From Aggregicoccus sp. 17bor-14 (GTDB lineage: Bacteria > Myxococcota > Myxococcia > Myxococcales > Myxococcaceae): a stretch of 64,000 nt of DNA. The stretch spans positions 312,001 through 376,000 of the forward strand of contig NZ_VJZZ01000008.1 in NCBI RefSeq assembly GCF_009659535.1, read 5' to 3'. Below the pieces are notes generated by a model that was given only the letters and a program-made list of their open reading frames with translations, was not told where the DNA came from and did no database searches. Shown in pieces: positions 1 to 9,000 of the stretch. The translations under genes and the position numbers were made by a program. The stretch's first letter is position 1, and each line of letters starts with the position of its first letter.

Positions 1-40
1 GGAGCGGCCGTTCCGCAAGCGCGAGGTGGCCCCGGTTTGA
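1..40 (+). CDS. C-terminal end of an upstream gene (partial)
   Basis: The first bases read in frame as a 12-residue tail (ERPFRKREVAPV) ending at a TGA at 38-40. The tail is too short to assign a family. It is called because the next gene starts with a TTG that overlaps this stop (TTGA), the same arrangement seen twice more in the window between clearly real genes. The two genes are therefore probably translationally coupled. Confidence 0.5.
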   Translation, partial: ERPFRKREVAPV

Positions 41-402
41 GAGCGCTGCTCACAGCGATCGCGGTGCTCGCGCTCGCGACGGGGTGCCGCGGAGAGACGT
101 GCGGAGTGAAGCCGCCCGCGCCCGCGGCGCAGGTCAGCCTCGAGGGACTGCACAAGGCGTGTGCCGTGGACCAGGAGTGCGCCGAGGGTCAGCGGTGCAT
201 GGCCTACGAGGCGGCTGGCGGGCCACGCCAGACCTGTGAGGTGCCCTGTCAGCAGGAGTGTCCGGCGCCGCTCTCGTGCGTCGCAGAGGCTCCCCTGCCC
301 CGCACCTGCCAGTCCGGACAGGCGACGAAGGTCGAGCCCACTGTCCCCTCTCCCCCTGGGAGAGGGGACCTTCACGCGGGTTCCCTCGCGTGCAAACAGT
401 AG
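37..402 (+). CDS. Small Cys-rich lipoprotein
   Basis: A 121-residue protein with a TTG start overlapping the upstream stop. It has a short hydrophobic signal and a lipobox LATGC with Cys17 as the predicted lipid anchor, so it should sit in a membrane facing the periplasm or the outside. The middle (about residues 45-95) holds ten Cys spaced as in small disulfide-rich surface proteins of myxobacteria. The last 20 or so residues (from SPPGRGDL on) are encoded by a palindromic repeat rather than by conserved protein sequence, so the original C-terminus was probably replaced or extended by the repeat. No enzymatic motif is visible. Function unknown. Confidence 0.65.
   Translation: MRALLTAIAVLALATGCRGETCGVKPPAPAAQVSLEGLHKACAVDQECAEGQRCMAYEAAGGPRQTCEVPCQQECPAPLSCVAEAPLPRTCQSGQATKVEPTVPSPPGRGDLHAGSLACKQ
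343..369. repeat. Dispersed palindromic repeat, copy 1
   Basis: Perfect inverted repeat with 12-base arms (GTCCCCTCTCCC and its complement) around a CCT loop. The inner 9-base arms (CCCTCTCCC/GGGAGAGGG) are identical to those at 1211-1231 and 11940-11960. It lies inside the 3' end of the lipoprotein gene and just before the convergent SDR gene, so the RNA hairpin could also help terminate transcription on either strand. Confidence 0.75.
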
Positions 403-411
403 GAAGACGGC

Positions 412-1188
412 TCAGGCCTCGCGGAGCACGCGGCCTTCCATGCCGCCCGCGACCGTGACTGCTTCGCCCGTGACGTGGCCCGACACCACGTCGGAGGCGA
501 GCATCACCGCCACGCGCGCGACGTCATCCGGCAGCCCCATCTTCTGCAGCGCCCAGGTGCGCGTCACCTTGCGCACGAAGGCCGGGTCCTTGACCTTGTC
601 CTTGTGGCGCTCCACCGCGGTCCACCCGGGGCAGATGACGTTCGCGCGGCCCGTGGGCGCGATGCGGCCGATCTCGTTCTTCAGGCTCTTGAGGAACCCG
701 CTCGCGAGCGCACCCTTCGCCGCCGCGTAGTCCGAGTGCCCCGCCTCACCGAAGAGGCCCGCGGTGGACGCGATGATCACGATGTTCCCCGTGCCCGTGC
801 TCTTCACGTGCCGCAGGAAGGCGCGGCAGCAGAGGAACACGCTGTCGAGGTTCTGCGCCATCGTGCGCCGCCAGCGCTCGAGCGACATCTCCCAGACGGC
901 CTCGTCCGGCACCGGCCACACGCCTGCGTTGCAGATGAGCACGTCCAGCCGCCCCAGGGCCTTCACCGCCGCCGGGACGAGGGCGTCGACGTCCGCCTCC
1001 TGCGTCAGGTCCCCGCCCAGCGCCGCGCCGCCCAGTTCCTGCGCCAGCGCTCGCGCGCCCTCCGCGCTCGAGTGGTAGTGCACGCCCACCTTCGCGCCCT
1101 CTCCCGCGAAGGCGCGCGAGAGCGCCGTGCCGATGCCGCCCGCGCCGCCGGTGACGAGGACGCCCTTGCCTGCGAGACCCATATCCAT
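412..1188 (-). CDS. Short-chain dehydrogenase/reductase (SDR)
   Basis: A 258-residue classical SDR. The Rossmann glycine motif TGGAGGIG is at residues 13-20, NAG at 87-89, and the catalytic tetrad is complete: Asn113, Ser141, Tyr154 and Lys158 (YAAAK). Length is normal for the family. It should be a soluble NAD(P)H-dependent oxidoreductase for a hydroxy/keto pair. It is the last gene of a same-strand run with the lysine-degradation genes, 69 bases after kce, but a palindromic repeat lies in the gap, so co-transcription is uncertain. A role in reducing an acetoacetyl or 3-hydroxyacyl product of that pathway is inference only; the substrate cannot be read from sequence. Confidence 0.85.
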   Translation of the reverse strand: MDMGLAGKGVLVTGGAGGIGTALSRAFAGEGAKVGVHYHSSAEGARALAQELGGAALGGDLTQEADVDALVPAAVKALGRLDVLICNAGVWPVPDEAVWEMSLERWRRTMAQNLDSVFLCCRAFLRHVKSTGTGNIVIIASTAGLFGEAGHSDYAAAKGALASGFLKSLKNEIGRIAPTGRANVICPGWTAVERHKDKVKDPAFVRKVTRTWALQKMGLPDDVARVAVMLASDVVSGHVTGEAVTVAGGMEGRVLREA

Positions 1189-1198
1189 GAACCCGACT

Positions 1199-1231
1199 CC
1201 CTCACCCCAGCCCTCTCCCAGAGGGAGAGGG
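1199..1231. repeat. Dispersed palindromic repeat, copy 2
   Basis: A 33-base element: CCCTCACCCC followed by a hairpin with 9-base arms CCCTCTCCC/GGGAGAGGG and an AGA loop. It matches the copy at 11928-11960 at all but 2-3 positions. It sits in the intergenic gap between kce and the SDR gene, where it could attenuate read-through from the lysine operon. Confidence 0.8.
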
Positions 1232-1257
1232 TGCCGTTGACCCGTGTTCCTGCGTGA

Positions 1258-2085
1258 CTACCCCAGGCGCAGCAGCTCGCGCGCCTGCTGCGGCGTCGCG
1301 AGCGTGCGGCCCTTGGCCTGGCCGCGCTTCGCGGCCTCCGCGACGAGCTCGTAGCTGCCCTTCGCGAGCACGCCCTTGGACAGGTAGATGTTGTCCTCGA
1401 GCCCCACGCGCACGTGGCCGCCCTTTTCCGCGCCCAGCTCGGCCATCGGGAGCTGGAAGCGCCCCACGCCGGCCACCGTCCAGCTGCAGCCCTCGGGGAT
1501 GGAGGCGATCATGAAGTCCAGCGCCTCGGGGCGCGCCGCGAGCGCACCTGGCACGCCGAGCACGAAGTCGAAGTGGGCCGGCAGCTCCACGTAGCCCTCC
1601 TTCGCGAGGTAGCGCGCCTCGTCGATCATCCCGGCGTCGAAGCACTCGATCTCCGGCTTGAGCCCCAGCTTGCGGATGCGCGTGGCGATGTCGCGCACCA
1701 GCGGCCGGGGGTTCCAGAACACGTCCTCGCCGAAGTTGACGGTGCCGGTGGACAGCGTGGCCATGTCCGGGCGGTCGCTGCCGGTGAGCGTGAGCGGACC
1801 GCAGCGCTCGTCCACGCTCATCCCCACCGCGCCGCCCGTGGAGGTCTGCACGAGGATGTCCGAGCGCTTGCGGATCTCCCGGATGGCGGCGCGGAACAGC
1901 TCCGCGTCTTGGCTGGGCTTGCCGTCCGCGGTGCGCACGTGGATGTGCACCATGGCGGCGCCGGCCTCGCGGCACTTCGCCGCCTCGATGCCGATCTCCT
2001 CCGCCGTGATGGGCAGGTAGGGCGTCTGCTCGCGCGTCGTCTCCGCGCCCACCAGGGCCGCGGTGATCACCATGGGCTTGCTCAT
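1258..2085 (-). CDS. kce: 3-keto-5-aminohexanoate cleavage enzyme
   Basis: A 275-residue protein of the BKACE family (DUF849). Kce condenses 3-keto-5-aminohexanoate with acetyl-CoA and splits it into acetoacetate and 3-aminobutyryl-CoA. The zinc-binding residues are present: His47 and His49 in the HIHVR motif and Glu230 in VGLEDN, spaced as in characterised Kce. The start is the ATG at 2085 ([10 protein letters not shown]), which overlaps the stop of kal by one base (TGATG), indicating translational coupling. The family has many substrate variants, but the neighbours kal, kamE, kamD and kdd make the lysine-pathway assignment strong. Confidence 0.93.
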   Translation of the reverse strand: MSKPMVITAALVGAETTREQTPYLPITAEEIGIEAAKCREAGAAMVHIHVRTADGKPSQDAELFRAAIREIRKRSDILVQTSTGGAVGMSVDERCGPLTLTGSDRPDMATLSTGTVNFGEDVFWNPRPLVRDIATRIRKLGLKPEIECFDAGMIDEARYLAKEGYVELPAHFDFVLGVPGALAARPEALDFMIASIPEGCSWTVAGVGRFQLPMAELGAEKGGHVRVGLEDNIYLSKGVLAKGSYELVAEAAKRGQAKGRTLATPQQARELLRLG

Positions 2086-2480
2086 CACTTCGTCCCTCCG
2101 CGCTGCTTGTCCTTGGGCACCACGCAGGTGCCGGTGGCGCGGCACACCACCACCGGCTCGGGCAGCAGGTCCGCAGCGGAGGCGTTCACGTCCGGCCGCG
2201 GGACGATGACTTTACGTGCCTCGAACTTCATCTTGCGGCTGGTGGTGCCCACGTGGGTGATCTCCCCTACCGCCTCGATGAAGTCACCGCCGTACACCGG
2301 CGCGAGGAACTCCACCGAGTCGTAGGCACGAAAGAGCCCCTCGTCCCCGTCCTGCAGGATGCACAGCTCGGTCGCCACGTCGCCGAAGAGGCCGAGCATG
2401 CGCGCGCCGTCCACGAGGTTGCCCCCGTAGTGCGCGTCGTGGCTGCTCATGCGCAGGCGGATGATGGACTTGTGGCTCAT
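2085..2480 (-). CDS. kal: 3-aminobutyryl-CoA ammonia-lyase
   Basis: A 131-residue hotdog-fold protein, matching the length of known Kal enzymes. Kal removes ammonia from L-3-aminobutyryl-CoA to give crotonyl-CoA. Features seen are an N-terminal region with SSHDAHYGG and a central helix [16 protein letters not shown], both typical of the Kal branch. Its ATG overlaps the kamE stop by four bases (ATGA) and its stop overlaps the kce start, so kamE, kal and kce are very probably one transcript. The assignment rests on family resemblance plus the gene order. Confidence 0.9.
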   Translation of the reverse strand: MSHKSIIRLRMSSHDAHYGGNLVDGARMLGLFGDVATELCILQDGDEGLFRAYDSVEFLAPVYGGDFIEAVGEITHVGTTSRKMKFEARKVIVPRPDVNASAADLLPEPVVVCRATGTCVVPKDKQRGGTK

Positions 2481-3262
2481 GAGGGCTCCCCCTGGTAGTG
2501 CGCGTCCGCGCTCTCCTTGCCCATCTTCTTGAGCACGGCGTGCGTGACGTAGTTGGCCACGTCGCTGGGCTTGGTGCCGGGGCCGAAGCCCGCGTCGAAG
2601 CCCAGCTCCAGCGCGAGCTTGTGGTCCACGCGCGGGCCGCCCAGCAGCAGGATGGTCTTGCCGTGGATGCCCGCCGCCTTCGCAGCCTCGATGAACTGGC
2701 GGCTGTTGTCCTTGTGCACGTCGCGCTGGGTGACGACCTGGCTCACGAGGATGGCGTCCGCGTTGCGAGCCATCGCCTTCTGGATGAGCACCTCGTTGGG
2801 CACCTGGCTGCCGAGGTTGAACGCCTCGAAGCCCGGGTAGCGCTCGAGGCCGTAGTCGCCCGCGTAGCCCTTCATGTTGAGGATGGCGTCGATGCCCACG
2901 GTGTGGGTGTCCGTGCCCGTGCAGGCGCCGAATACGACGATGCGACGGCCGACCTTGTCGTGGATGAACTTGTTCAGGTCGTCGTAGCTCATCTTCTTCT
3001 GCACCACCTCCGGCACGTCGATCTCGGCGTAGTCGAGCGAGACGCCGGAGCGGGCGTAGACGATGAAGAAGGTGTAGCTGTCGGCGGCGCTCTCGGCGGC
3101 CGCCACCTTCACGTCCGTGAAGCCCATCTTGCGGGTGAAGACGGCGGCGGCCTCCTTCGCCTTCTCGGAGAGGGGCACGGGCAGCGTGAAGGAGAGCTGC
3201 ACCACGCCGTCGTCGCGGCGGTCGCCGTAGGGGCGGATGATCTGCTTGGTCGCTTTGGCCAT
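2477..3262 (-). CDS. kamE: Lysine 5,6-aminomutase, beta subunit (B12-binding)
   Basis: A 261-residue beta subunit of the adenosylcobalamin- and PLP-dependent aminomutase that moves the terminal amino group of beta-lysine (or D-lysine) from C6 to C5. The base-off cobalamin motif DxHxxG is present (Asp118, His120, Gly123 in GTDTHTVG), followed by SQV at 174-176 and the GG of LLGGPR at 208-209. Lys131 lies eleven residues after the cobalamin His, exactly where the PLP-binding lysine sits in the clostridial enzyme. It is separated from kamD by ten bases. Confidence 0.95.
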   Translation of the reverse strand: MAKATKQIIRPYGDRRDDGVVQLSFTLPVPLSEKAKEAAAVFTRKMGFTDVKVAAAESAADSYTFFIVYARSGVSLDYAEIDVPEVVQKKMSYDDLNKFIHDKVGRRIVVFGACTGTDTHTVGIDAILNMKGYAGDYGLERYPGFEAFNLGSQVPNEVLIQKAMARNADAILVSQVVTQRDVHKDNSRQFIEAAKAAGIHGKTILLLGGPRVDHKLALELGFDAGFGPGTKPSDVANYVTHAVLKKMGKESADAHYQGEPS

Positions 3263-3272
3263 GGTGCGCGCT

Positions 3273-4820
3273 CTAGGACTCGAGGAGGTCGAGGAAGGGG
3301 TTGAAGTAGTCCGGCGCCTTCTCCACGACGCCCTCGAGGCCCTTGCCGCCGGTCTCCTCGCGCTTCACGTCGCCGAAGCGGCCCTTGCCGATGGCGGCCA
3401 CCATGCCCTCGTTGCGGCACTCCTCGAGCAGCTTCATCGCCTCGCCGAAGACGAAGCGCGCGCGGTTGGCGATCTTGCCGTCCTCGCGCACCGTGAACTC
3501 CTCGTCGATGCCGCGCGCCGCGGTGTGGATGTACTTGGCCGCCTTGAGCGCCACGTAGCGGTCCGCGAGCAGCGGGGTGTGCATGGCCTCGGTCATCATC
3601 CCCAGCAGCTGGATGCCCTGCCGCGTCCAGATGGCCACCAGGTCCGCCATCACGTCGTACGCGTGGCTGAAGAAGATGTCCGTCTCCTTGTGCTTGGTGG
3701 GCGGCATGTACTTGAGCGGCGCGTCCGGGAAGCAGCGGCGCACGAGCATGGCCTGCGAGAGCTCGAGCAGCAGCGTCTCCTCGCGGTACGGGTCGATCTC
3801 GTAGGAGTGCCCGATGCCCAGCTGCCAGTCCTTGAGCCCCGCGCGCTTGGCGAAGGTCTCGTTGATGAACTGGCTCGCGATGACGGTGTGGGCCGCGTCG
3901 TAGGCGTCCGCGGTGGTGATGTAGTTGTCCTCGCCGGTGTTGATGATGATGCCGGCGAGCGCGCAGATGCGGCGGCTGAAGTACTGGTCGATGAAGGTGC
4001 GGCGCATGTTGATGTCGCGGAACAGGATTCCGTACATCGCGTCGTTGAGCAGCATGTCCAGCCGCTCGTAGGCCGCGGCGAAGGCGATCTCCGCCATGCA
4101 CAGGCCCGAGGAGTAGTTGGTCAGCTGGATGTAGCGGCCCAGCTTGCGGCTCTCCTCGTCCAGGGCCTCGCGCATGATGCGGAAGTTCTCCTGGGTGGCG
4201 TAGGTGCCGCCGTATCCCTCGGTGGTGGCGCCGTGGGGCACGTAGTCCAGGAGGCTCTGCGCGGTGGAGCGGATGACGGCGATCACGTCCGCGCCGGCCT
4301 GCGCCGCGGCGCGCGCCTGGTCCACGTCGTCGTAGATGTTGCCGGTGGCCACGATGACGTACTTGTGGGGCGCCGGCGGCATGGGGAACTGCTTGCGCAG
4401 GGCGTCGCGCTGGGCGATGCGGCCCTTGAGGTCCTCCATCGCGGCGCGCGCCTCCGAGCGCACCTCGTCGCGCAGGTTCGCCTCCACCTCGGGCGAGAGG
4501 GGTCCCAGCTTGTCGTTGGGCAGCGCGGTGAGGCGCTCGACGGCCTCGAGCGGGCTCTTGGCTCCCATGTGCAGCGCGCGGCCGTACCAGTAGGCGGCGC
4601 CGCGGTTGAGCACCTTCGCCTCGTGGAGGCGATCGACCATCAGGTTGGCGAGCGGGACGCCGCGCGTCCCTGCCCCCGAGAGGCCGAAGAAGCGCAGGAC
4701 CGTGCGCTCGATGGAGACAGTGGTGTTCCGGCGGATGAGATCGAAGACCGGGTCGGTGATCTCCTCCGCGAGCTTGCGCGCATGGGCAATCTGCGCGTCC
4801 TCGATGAAGGGGCCAGGCAT
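3273..4820 (-). CDS. kamD: Lysine 5,6-aminomutase, alpha subunit
   Basis: A 515-residue TIM-barrel alpha subunit that partners KamE in the D-lysine/beta-lysine 5,6-aminomutase. The chosen start is the ATG at 4820 (MPGPFIEDAQ), preceded by a good ribosome-binding site (AGAGGGGG); an in-frame longer reading to 4868 adds only low-quality residues. Length agrees with the family (about 510-520). The sequence is recognisable along its whole length, including the N-terminal ARKLAEEITDPV and the central region around the PLP and substrate pocket. kamE follows after ten bases. Confidence 0.95.
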   Translation of the reverse strand: MPGPFIEDAQIAHARKLAEEITDPVFDLIRRNTTVSIERTVLRFFGLSGAGTRGVPLANLMVDRLHEAKVLNRGAAYWYGRALHMGAKSPLEAVERLTALPNDKLGPLSPEVEANLRDEVRSEARAAMEDLKGRIAQRDALRKQFPMPPAPHKYVIVATGNIYDDVDQARAAAQAGADVIAVIRSTAQSLLDYVPHGATTEGYGGTYATQENFRIMREALDEESRKLGRYIQLTNYSSGLCMAEIAFAAAYERLDMLLNDAMYGILFRDINMRRTFIDQYFSRRICALAGIIINTGEDNYITTADAYDAAHTVIASQFINETFAKRAGLKDWQLGIGHSYEIDPYREETLLLELSQAMLVRRCFPDAPLKYMPPTKHKETDIFFSHAYDVMADLVAIWTRQGIQLLGMMTEAMHTPLLADRYVALKAAKYIHTAARGIDEEFTVREDGKIANRARFVFGEAMKLLEECRNEGMVAAIGKGRFGDVKREETGGKGLEGVVEKAPDYFNPFLDLLES

Positions 4821-4888
4821 GGCCCCCTCTACCCTACTTGTGCGCCTTGGGGAACCCCCAGCCCGCACGGAGCGGTTGCCGCGCTGCG

Positions 4889-5920
4889 CTAGACGTAGCG
4901 CTGCTCGAAGAGCTGCCGCAGCGCGGGCTCGCGGCGCAGCAGCTCCAGGGTGAGGTCCGCGTGCCCCGGCACGTAGCCGTTGCCCACCAGCATGGTCACG
5001 TCCTTGCCCACCCCCTCGGCGCCCAGAGCCGCCGCCGTGAAGCTGGTGGCCATGGAGAAGAAGATGGCGGTGCCGCCGTCCTTCACGCTCAGCAGCGTGG
5101 CCATCTCGGTGTTGGCCACCGAGGCGCAGTTGATCACCAGATCACAGAGCGCGCCGCCAGTAGCCGCAGACACCGCCTGCATCACGTCCACGCCCTGGGT
5201 GGCGTCCACCTTGAGCGCCTGGTCGCACAGGCCGATGCCCTGCAGCGCAGCGAGCGCGTTCTGCGAGATATCCAGGGCGAGCAGCTTTCCCTTGCCTCCC
5301 AGCTGCGTGCGCGCCTGGGCGAGGCAGAGCGCCCCGCTCTTGCCCGCCCCGAGCACGGCCACGGTCATTCCCGGGCGCACGTGGCGCGCCACCAGCGCGG
5401 GCGCCCCGCACACGTCCAGGGCCGCGAGCGCCAGCGTGTCCGCCATGTCCGTGGGCAGCTTCGCGTAGAGGCCGCTCGCGAAGAGCAGCGCGTGGCCGCG
5501 GATGTCCAGGCGGTCGATGCCCGCGTGCACCGCCTTCACCTCCTCGATGACCAGGGGCGTGAGGGTGAGGCTGACCAGCGTGGCGATGCGGTCGCCGACC
5601 TTCAGGGTCTCGCGCGCGGGGTGCGCAGGGCCGATCTCCTTCACCCGCCCGATGAGCATGCCGCCCGAGCCGGTGACCGGATTCTGCATCTTGCCGCGCT
5701 CGCGGACGATCTCCTGGATGCGTCCGGCGATGCGTGCGGGGTCGCCGCCCACGTCGTCCTTGATCTGCTTGAAGGAGGCCGCGTCGATGTTGAGGCTCTC
5801 CACGTCGATGAGCAGCTCGGAGTCGCGGCACGGCAGCGAGGGGTCCAGCTTGCGCGCCCGCTGCGGCAGCACGCCCTTCTCCCCCACCACGCGAGACAGG
5901 CCGTATCGGTCGTTGGTCAT
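4889..5920 (-). CDS. kdd: L-erythro-3,5-diaminohexanoate dehydrogenase
   Basis: A 343-residue NAD(P)+-dependent enzyme that oxidatively deaminates 3,5-diaminohexanoate to 3-keto-5-aminohexanoate, the substrate of Kce. It has a medium-chain-dehydrogenase-like layout with a Rossmann motif VLGAGKSGAL (GAGKSG at 191-196) and an acidic residue in LALDIS near 217 that should bind the ribose. The ATG at 5920 is chosen because of the upstream AAGGCGGGG and the good N-terminal match; the reading frame continues upstream without conservation. It is the first gene of the lysine operon, 68 bases ahead of kamD. Confidence 0.93.
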   Translation of the reverse strand: MTNDRYGLSRVVGEKGVLPQRARKLDPSLPCRDSELLIDVESLNIDAASFKQIKDDVGGDPARIAGRIQEIVRERGKMQNPVTGSGGMLIGRVKEIGPAHPARETLKVGDRIATLVSLTLTPLVIEEVKAVHAGIDRLDIRGHALLFASGLYAKLPTDMADTLALAALDVCGAPALVARHVRPGMTVAVLGAGKSGALCLAQARTQLGGKGKLLALDISQNALAALQGIGLCDQALKVDATQGVDVMQAVSAATGGALCDLVINCASVANTEMATLLSVKDGGTAIFFSMATSFTAAALGAEGVGKDVTMLVGNGYVPGHADLTLELLRREPALRQLFEQRYV

Positions 5921-5969
5921 GGCCCCGCCTTCTACGTCCTTCCGGGCGCCGAGTGCTCGCAGAAACGCT

Positions 5970-5991
5970 GCCCCCGACGCAGCGCGGGGGC
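5970..5991. promoter_or_regulatory. Inverted repeat upstream of the lysine operon
   Basis: Perfect 7-base arms GCCCCCG/CGGGGGC around an 8-base loop, in the 124-base gap between the repeat-rich lipoprotein gene and kdd. It could terminate the upstream transcript or act as an operator or attenuator for the lysine operon. No run of T follows it on either strand, and I see no cobalamin-riboswitch B12 box (GCCACTG) in this gap. Confidence 0.4.
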
Positions 5992-6044
5992 GCCAGGCCC
6001 GTGGCCCAGCTCCCCCGCTCACTGCGTCAATCGTCCTGCCGGGT

Positions 6045-9000
6045 CTACTGCACCGTCATCACGCCCAGCTGCGTGGTCTCGAGCGGGAGGCTCCCGTTGG
6101 ACCCCGCGCCGTTGAGGTCGCAGTAGGTCCAGTTGAGCCCGCTGTCGAAGCTGAAGCGGTACGTGTAGCTGTACGCACCGATCGTCGCCGGAGCAGTGAA
6201 GCTCCCCTGGTACTCGTCGTTGTTGCCGACCTGGACGTTGTAGCTCGCGTCGTAGAAGCGCCAGGTGGTGACGAGGGTGGGGTTCGACGCCGAAGGCCCG
6301 TAGCCCAGCTGCGCCATGGTCCCGGCCGGTGCGCCCGGCGCCTCGGTCAGGCCCGCCTCGAACAGCTGGCCGTACACCACCGGCGTCGCCGCGCCGGGCG
6401 CCAAGGTGAAGGACCCCGGGAACTGCAGGTTGCAGTAGTCCGCCTGCAGCGGGTTCGCGCTGCCGTTGAGCGAGCCGGTGTACGTGAACGCGTTGCTCGC
6501 GCTGGCCGCTCCGCCGCCGCCCCGCAGCGTGTTGCTCACGCTGACGTCCACGCGGCCCACCGTCGCGTTCGCAGGCGCGGTGCAGGTGAGCTGCGTGGTC
6601 CCCGTGGCGGTGCACGTTGCACTGACCGTCCCGAACTTCACCGTCGCACCGGACGCAAGCCCGGTTCCCGTGATGACGACGTTCGTGGTGGTCGCGGCGC
6701 CGCTCGCGACCGTGTTGTTCGGCGTGACGGAGGTGATGTTGGTCGCGGCGGGCAGGATGTTGGCCTGGCCCGGGCTCGGGGTGGTGCAGACGTGGAAGTC
6801 GTTGCGGTTGTTGTCCGTGTCCGAGCTCAGCGCGTCGCGGCACAGCGCATAGCCTACGTTGTCGGTCGGCGTGATGGCGGTCTGGCCCTCGTACATGAGC
6901 AGGGCCAGGTTGTTGATCTTGAAGGTGGTCGCGCTGACGTCGAGGGCAGCCCCCGCCGGATCGTGGCCGACAGCATCCCAGACGGTGCCACTGGGCGCCG
7001 CGAGGATGATGGAGTCACCACCGCTGTTCTCCAGGTCCATGTCGCGCACCGTGACGTCACCGGCGCCGAGCCCCGGAACCAGGGAAGCGGTGAAGGAGCC
7101 CGAGGTGGTGCCGTTGACGCCGTCCGCGATGACGAGGACGCCGTCCGCCGGGATGCGCCAGCCGGCAGGCAGGGTGAGCTCGCCGGCGGGATCCGTCCCG
7201 TTGAGGTCCCCGGTGGCGCCCGCATTGCGCGCGCCCGCGCTGGTGCCCTTCCCTTCGACGTCCTCGACCTTCAGGCCGCCCACGGGTGCGCCGGCCGGGC
7301 CGACGAGCTCGAGGAAGGCCTTCCCGTCATCCGTGCTGGCGGGGTCGATGAATGCCTCGTTGATGACGGCCACGCTGCAGCTGCCGTTGGCCGCCCCCGC
7401 CGTGTTCGACACCCTCACATGCGAGCCGGGGGCGCCCGAGTAGAAGCTGGTGCACCAGTTGTCACCGGAGTCGTTGCCGGCGGCCGTGCGCGAGGCGGGG
7501 TCCAGCTGCGTCGAGACGCCGGCGAAGCCCGGGAAGGCCTGCGCCGCCATCTTCGCTTCCGGGTCCGTGATGAAGTTGCGGAAGTCCACGAGGTCCTCGA
7601 GGGCCGCACCGTTGGGCGAGTGCAGCGAGAGCACGTCCCCGCCGTCCGCGAGCGCGAAGGAGGTGCCGATGGCGCCGTACACGAAGCCCGCCCCGGCCGG
7701 GACGATGCCGCTCACGGGATTGGCGACGCCGTACAGGTAGCCCCCCGCGGGCAGCATCACGGGCGTTCCCGCGGTGCCGTTCACGTCGTTCAGCGCGCGC
7801 ACGTTGGCCAGCGCGTTCGCCCCGTTCTGGAAGACGAAGTCGTGGATGTCCACAGGCGCCGCGGTCGTGTTGTGCAGCTCGATGAACTCGCTGCCCAGGG
7901 CGCTGAACTCGGTGATCACCACCTCGCCGACCTGGTCGCCGGGGCCGACAGCCACGCAGCCGCTGGCGCGGCACACCTGCTGCGGACCACACGCGAAGTC
8001 GTTGGGCGTGTGGGTCACGTCGCCGGAGGACGGATCGCACGCGTCGGTGGTGCACGCGACGCTGTCGTCCACGTTCACGGCCTCGTGGTGCACGCCGGTG
8101 ACGGGGTCGCAGGAGTCGGCCGTGCAGGCATTCCCATCATCCACCGCCACGGCCTGGTGGCTCACGCCGGTGACGGGGTCACAGGCATCCACGGTGCAGA
8201 CGTCGTGGTCGTCCACGTCGATGGGCGTGTGGCTCGTGCCCAGCACCGGATCGCACGCGTCCGCGGTGCAGGCATTGTGGTCGTCCACGTCCGTGGGGTC
8301 GTGGTGCACGCCGGTGGAGGGGTCGCAGCTGTCCGTGGTGCAGGCGTTCGAGTCATCGACGGCGACCTCGGCGTGGTGCACGCCGGTGTCCGGGTCGCAG
8401 CTGTCCGCGGTGCAGGCGTTCTTGTCGTCCGGATCGACGGGCAGATGGAAGGGCCCCTCCTCCGGAAGACAGCCGTCCATGGTGCAGGCATTGCCATCGT
8501 CGGTCGCGATCGCGTCGTGCTTCACGCCGAACACCGGGTCGCACGAGTCGGTGGTGCAGGCATTGCCGTCGTCCGGGTTGGACGGCTCGTGGTGCACTCC
8601 GAGCGCCGGGTCGCAGCTGTCCACGGTGCAGACGTTGCCGTCATCCACCGCGACGGCCGTGTGCTTCACGCCCGTCGCCGGGTCGCAGGAGTCCGACGTA
8701 CAGACGTTGGAGTCATCCGGGTCGATCGCCACGTGGGCCACGCCCATCGCAGGGTCGCAGGAGTCCGTGGTGCAGGCGTTGCCGTCGTCCACGCTGACAG
8801 CGGCGTGCTTCACACCGGTCGCGGGGTCGCAAGAGTCCGCCGTGCAGGCATTGGCGTCATCCACGGCCACCGCCTCGTGCTTCACGCCGGCGATCGGATC
8901 GCAGGTGTCGGCCGTGCAGGCGTTGCCGTCATCGACGCTGACAGCTGCGTGCGTCACGCCCGTCGCCGGGTTGCAGCTGTCCGCGGTGCAGACGTTCCCG

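Noticed and set aside
5920-6045. Possible cobalamin riboswitch before the B12-dependent operon
   Set aside because: The gap is only 124 bases and has no GCCACTG-like B12 box or the multi-stem fold; only a simple inverted repeat is seen.
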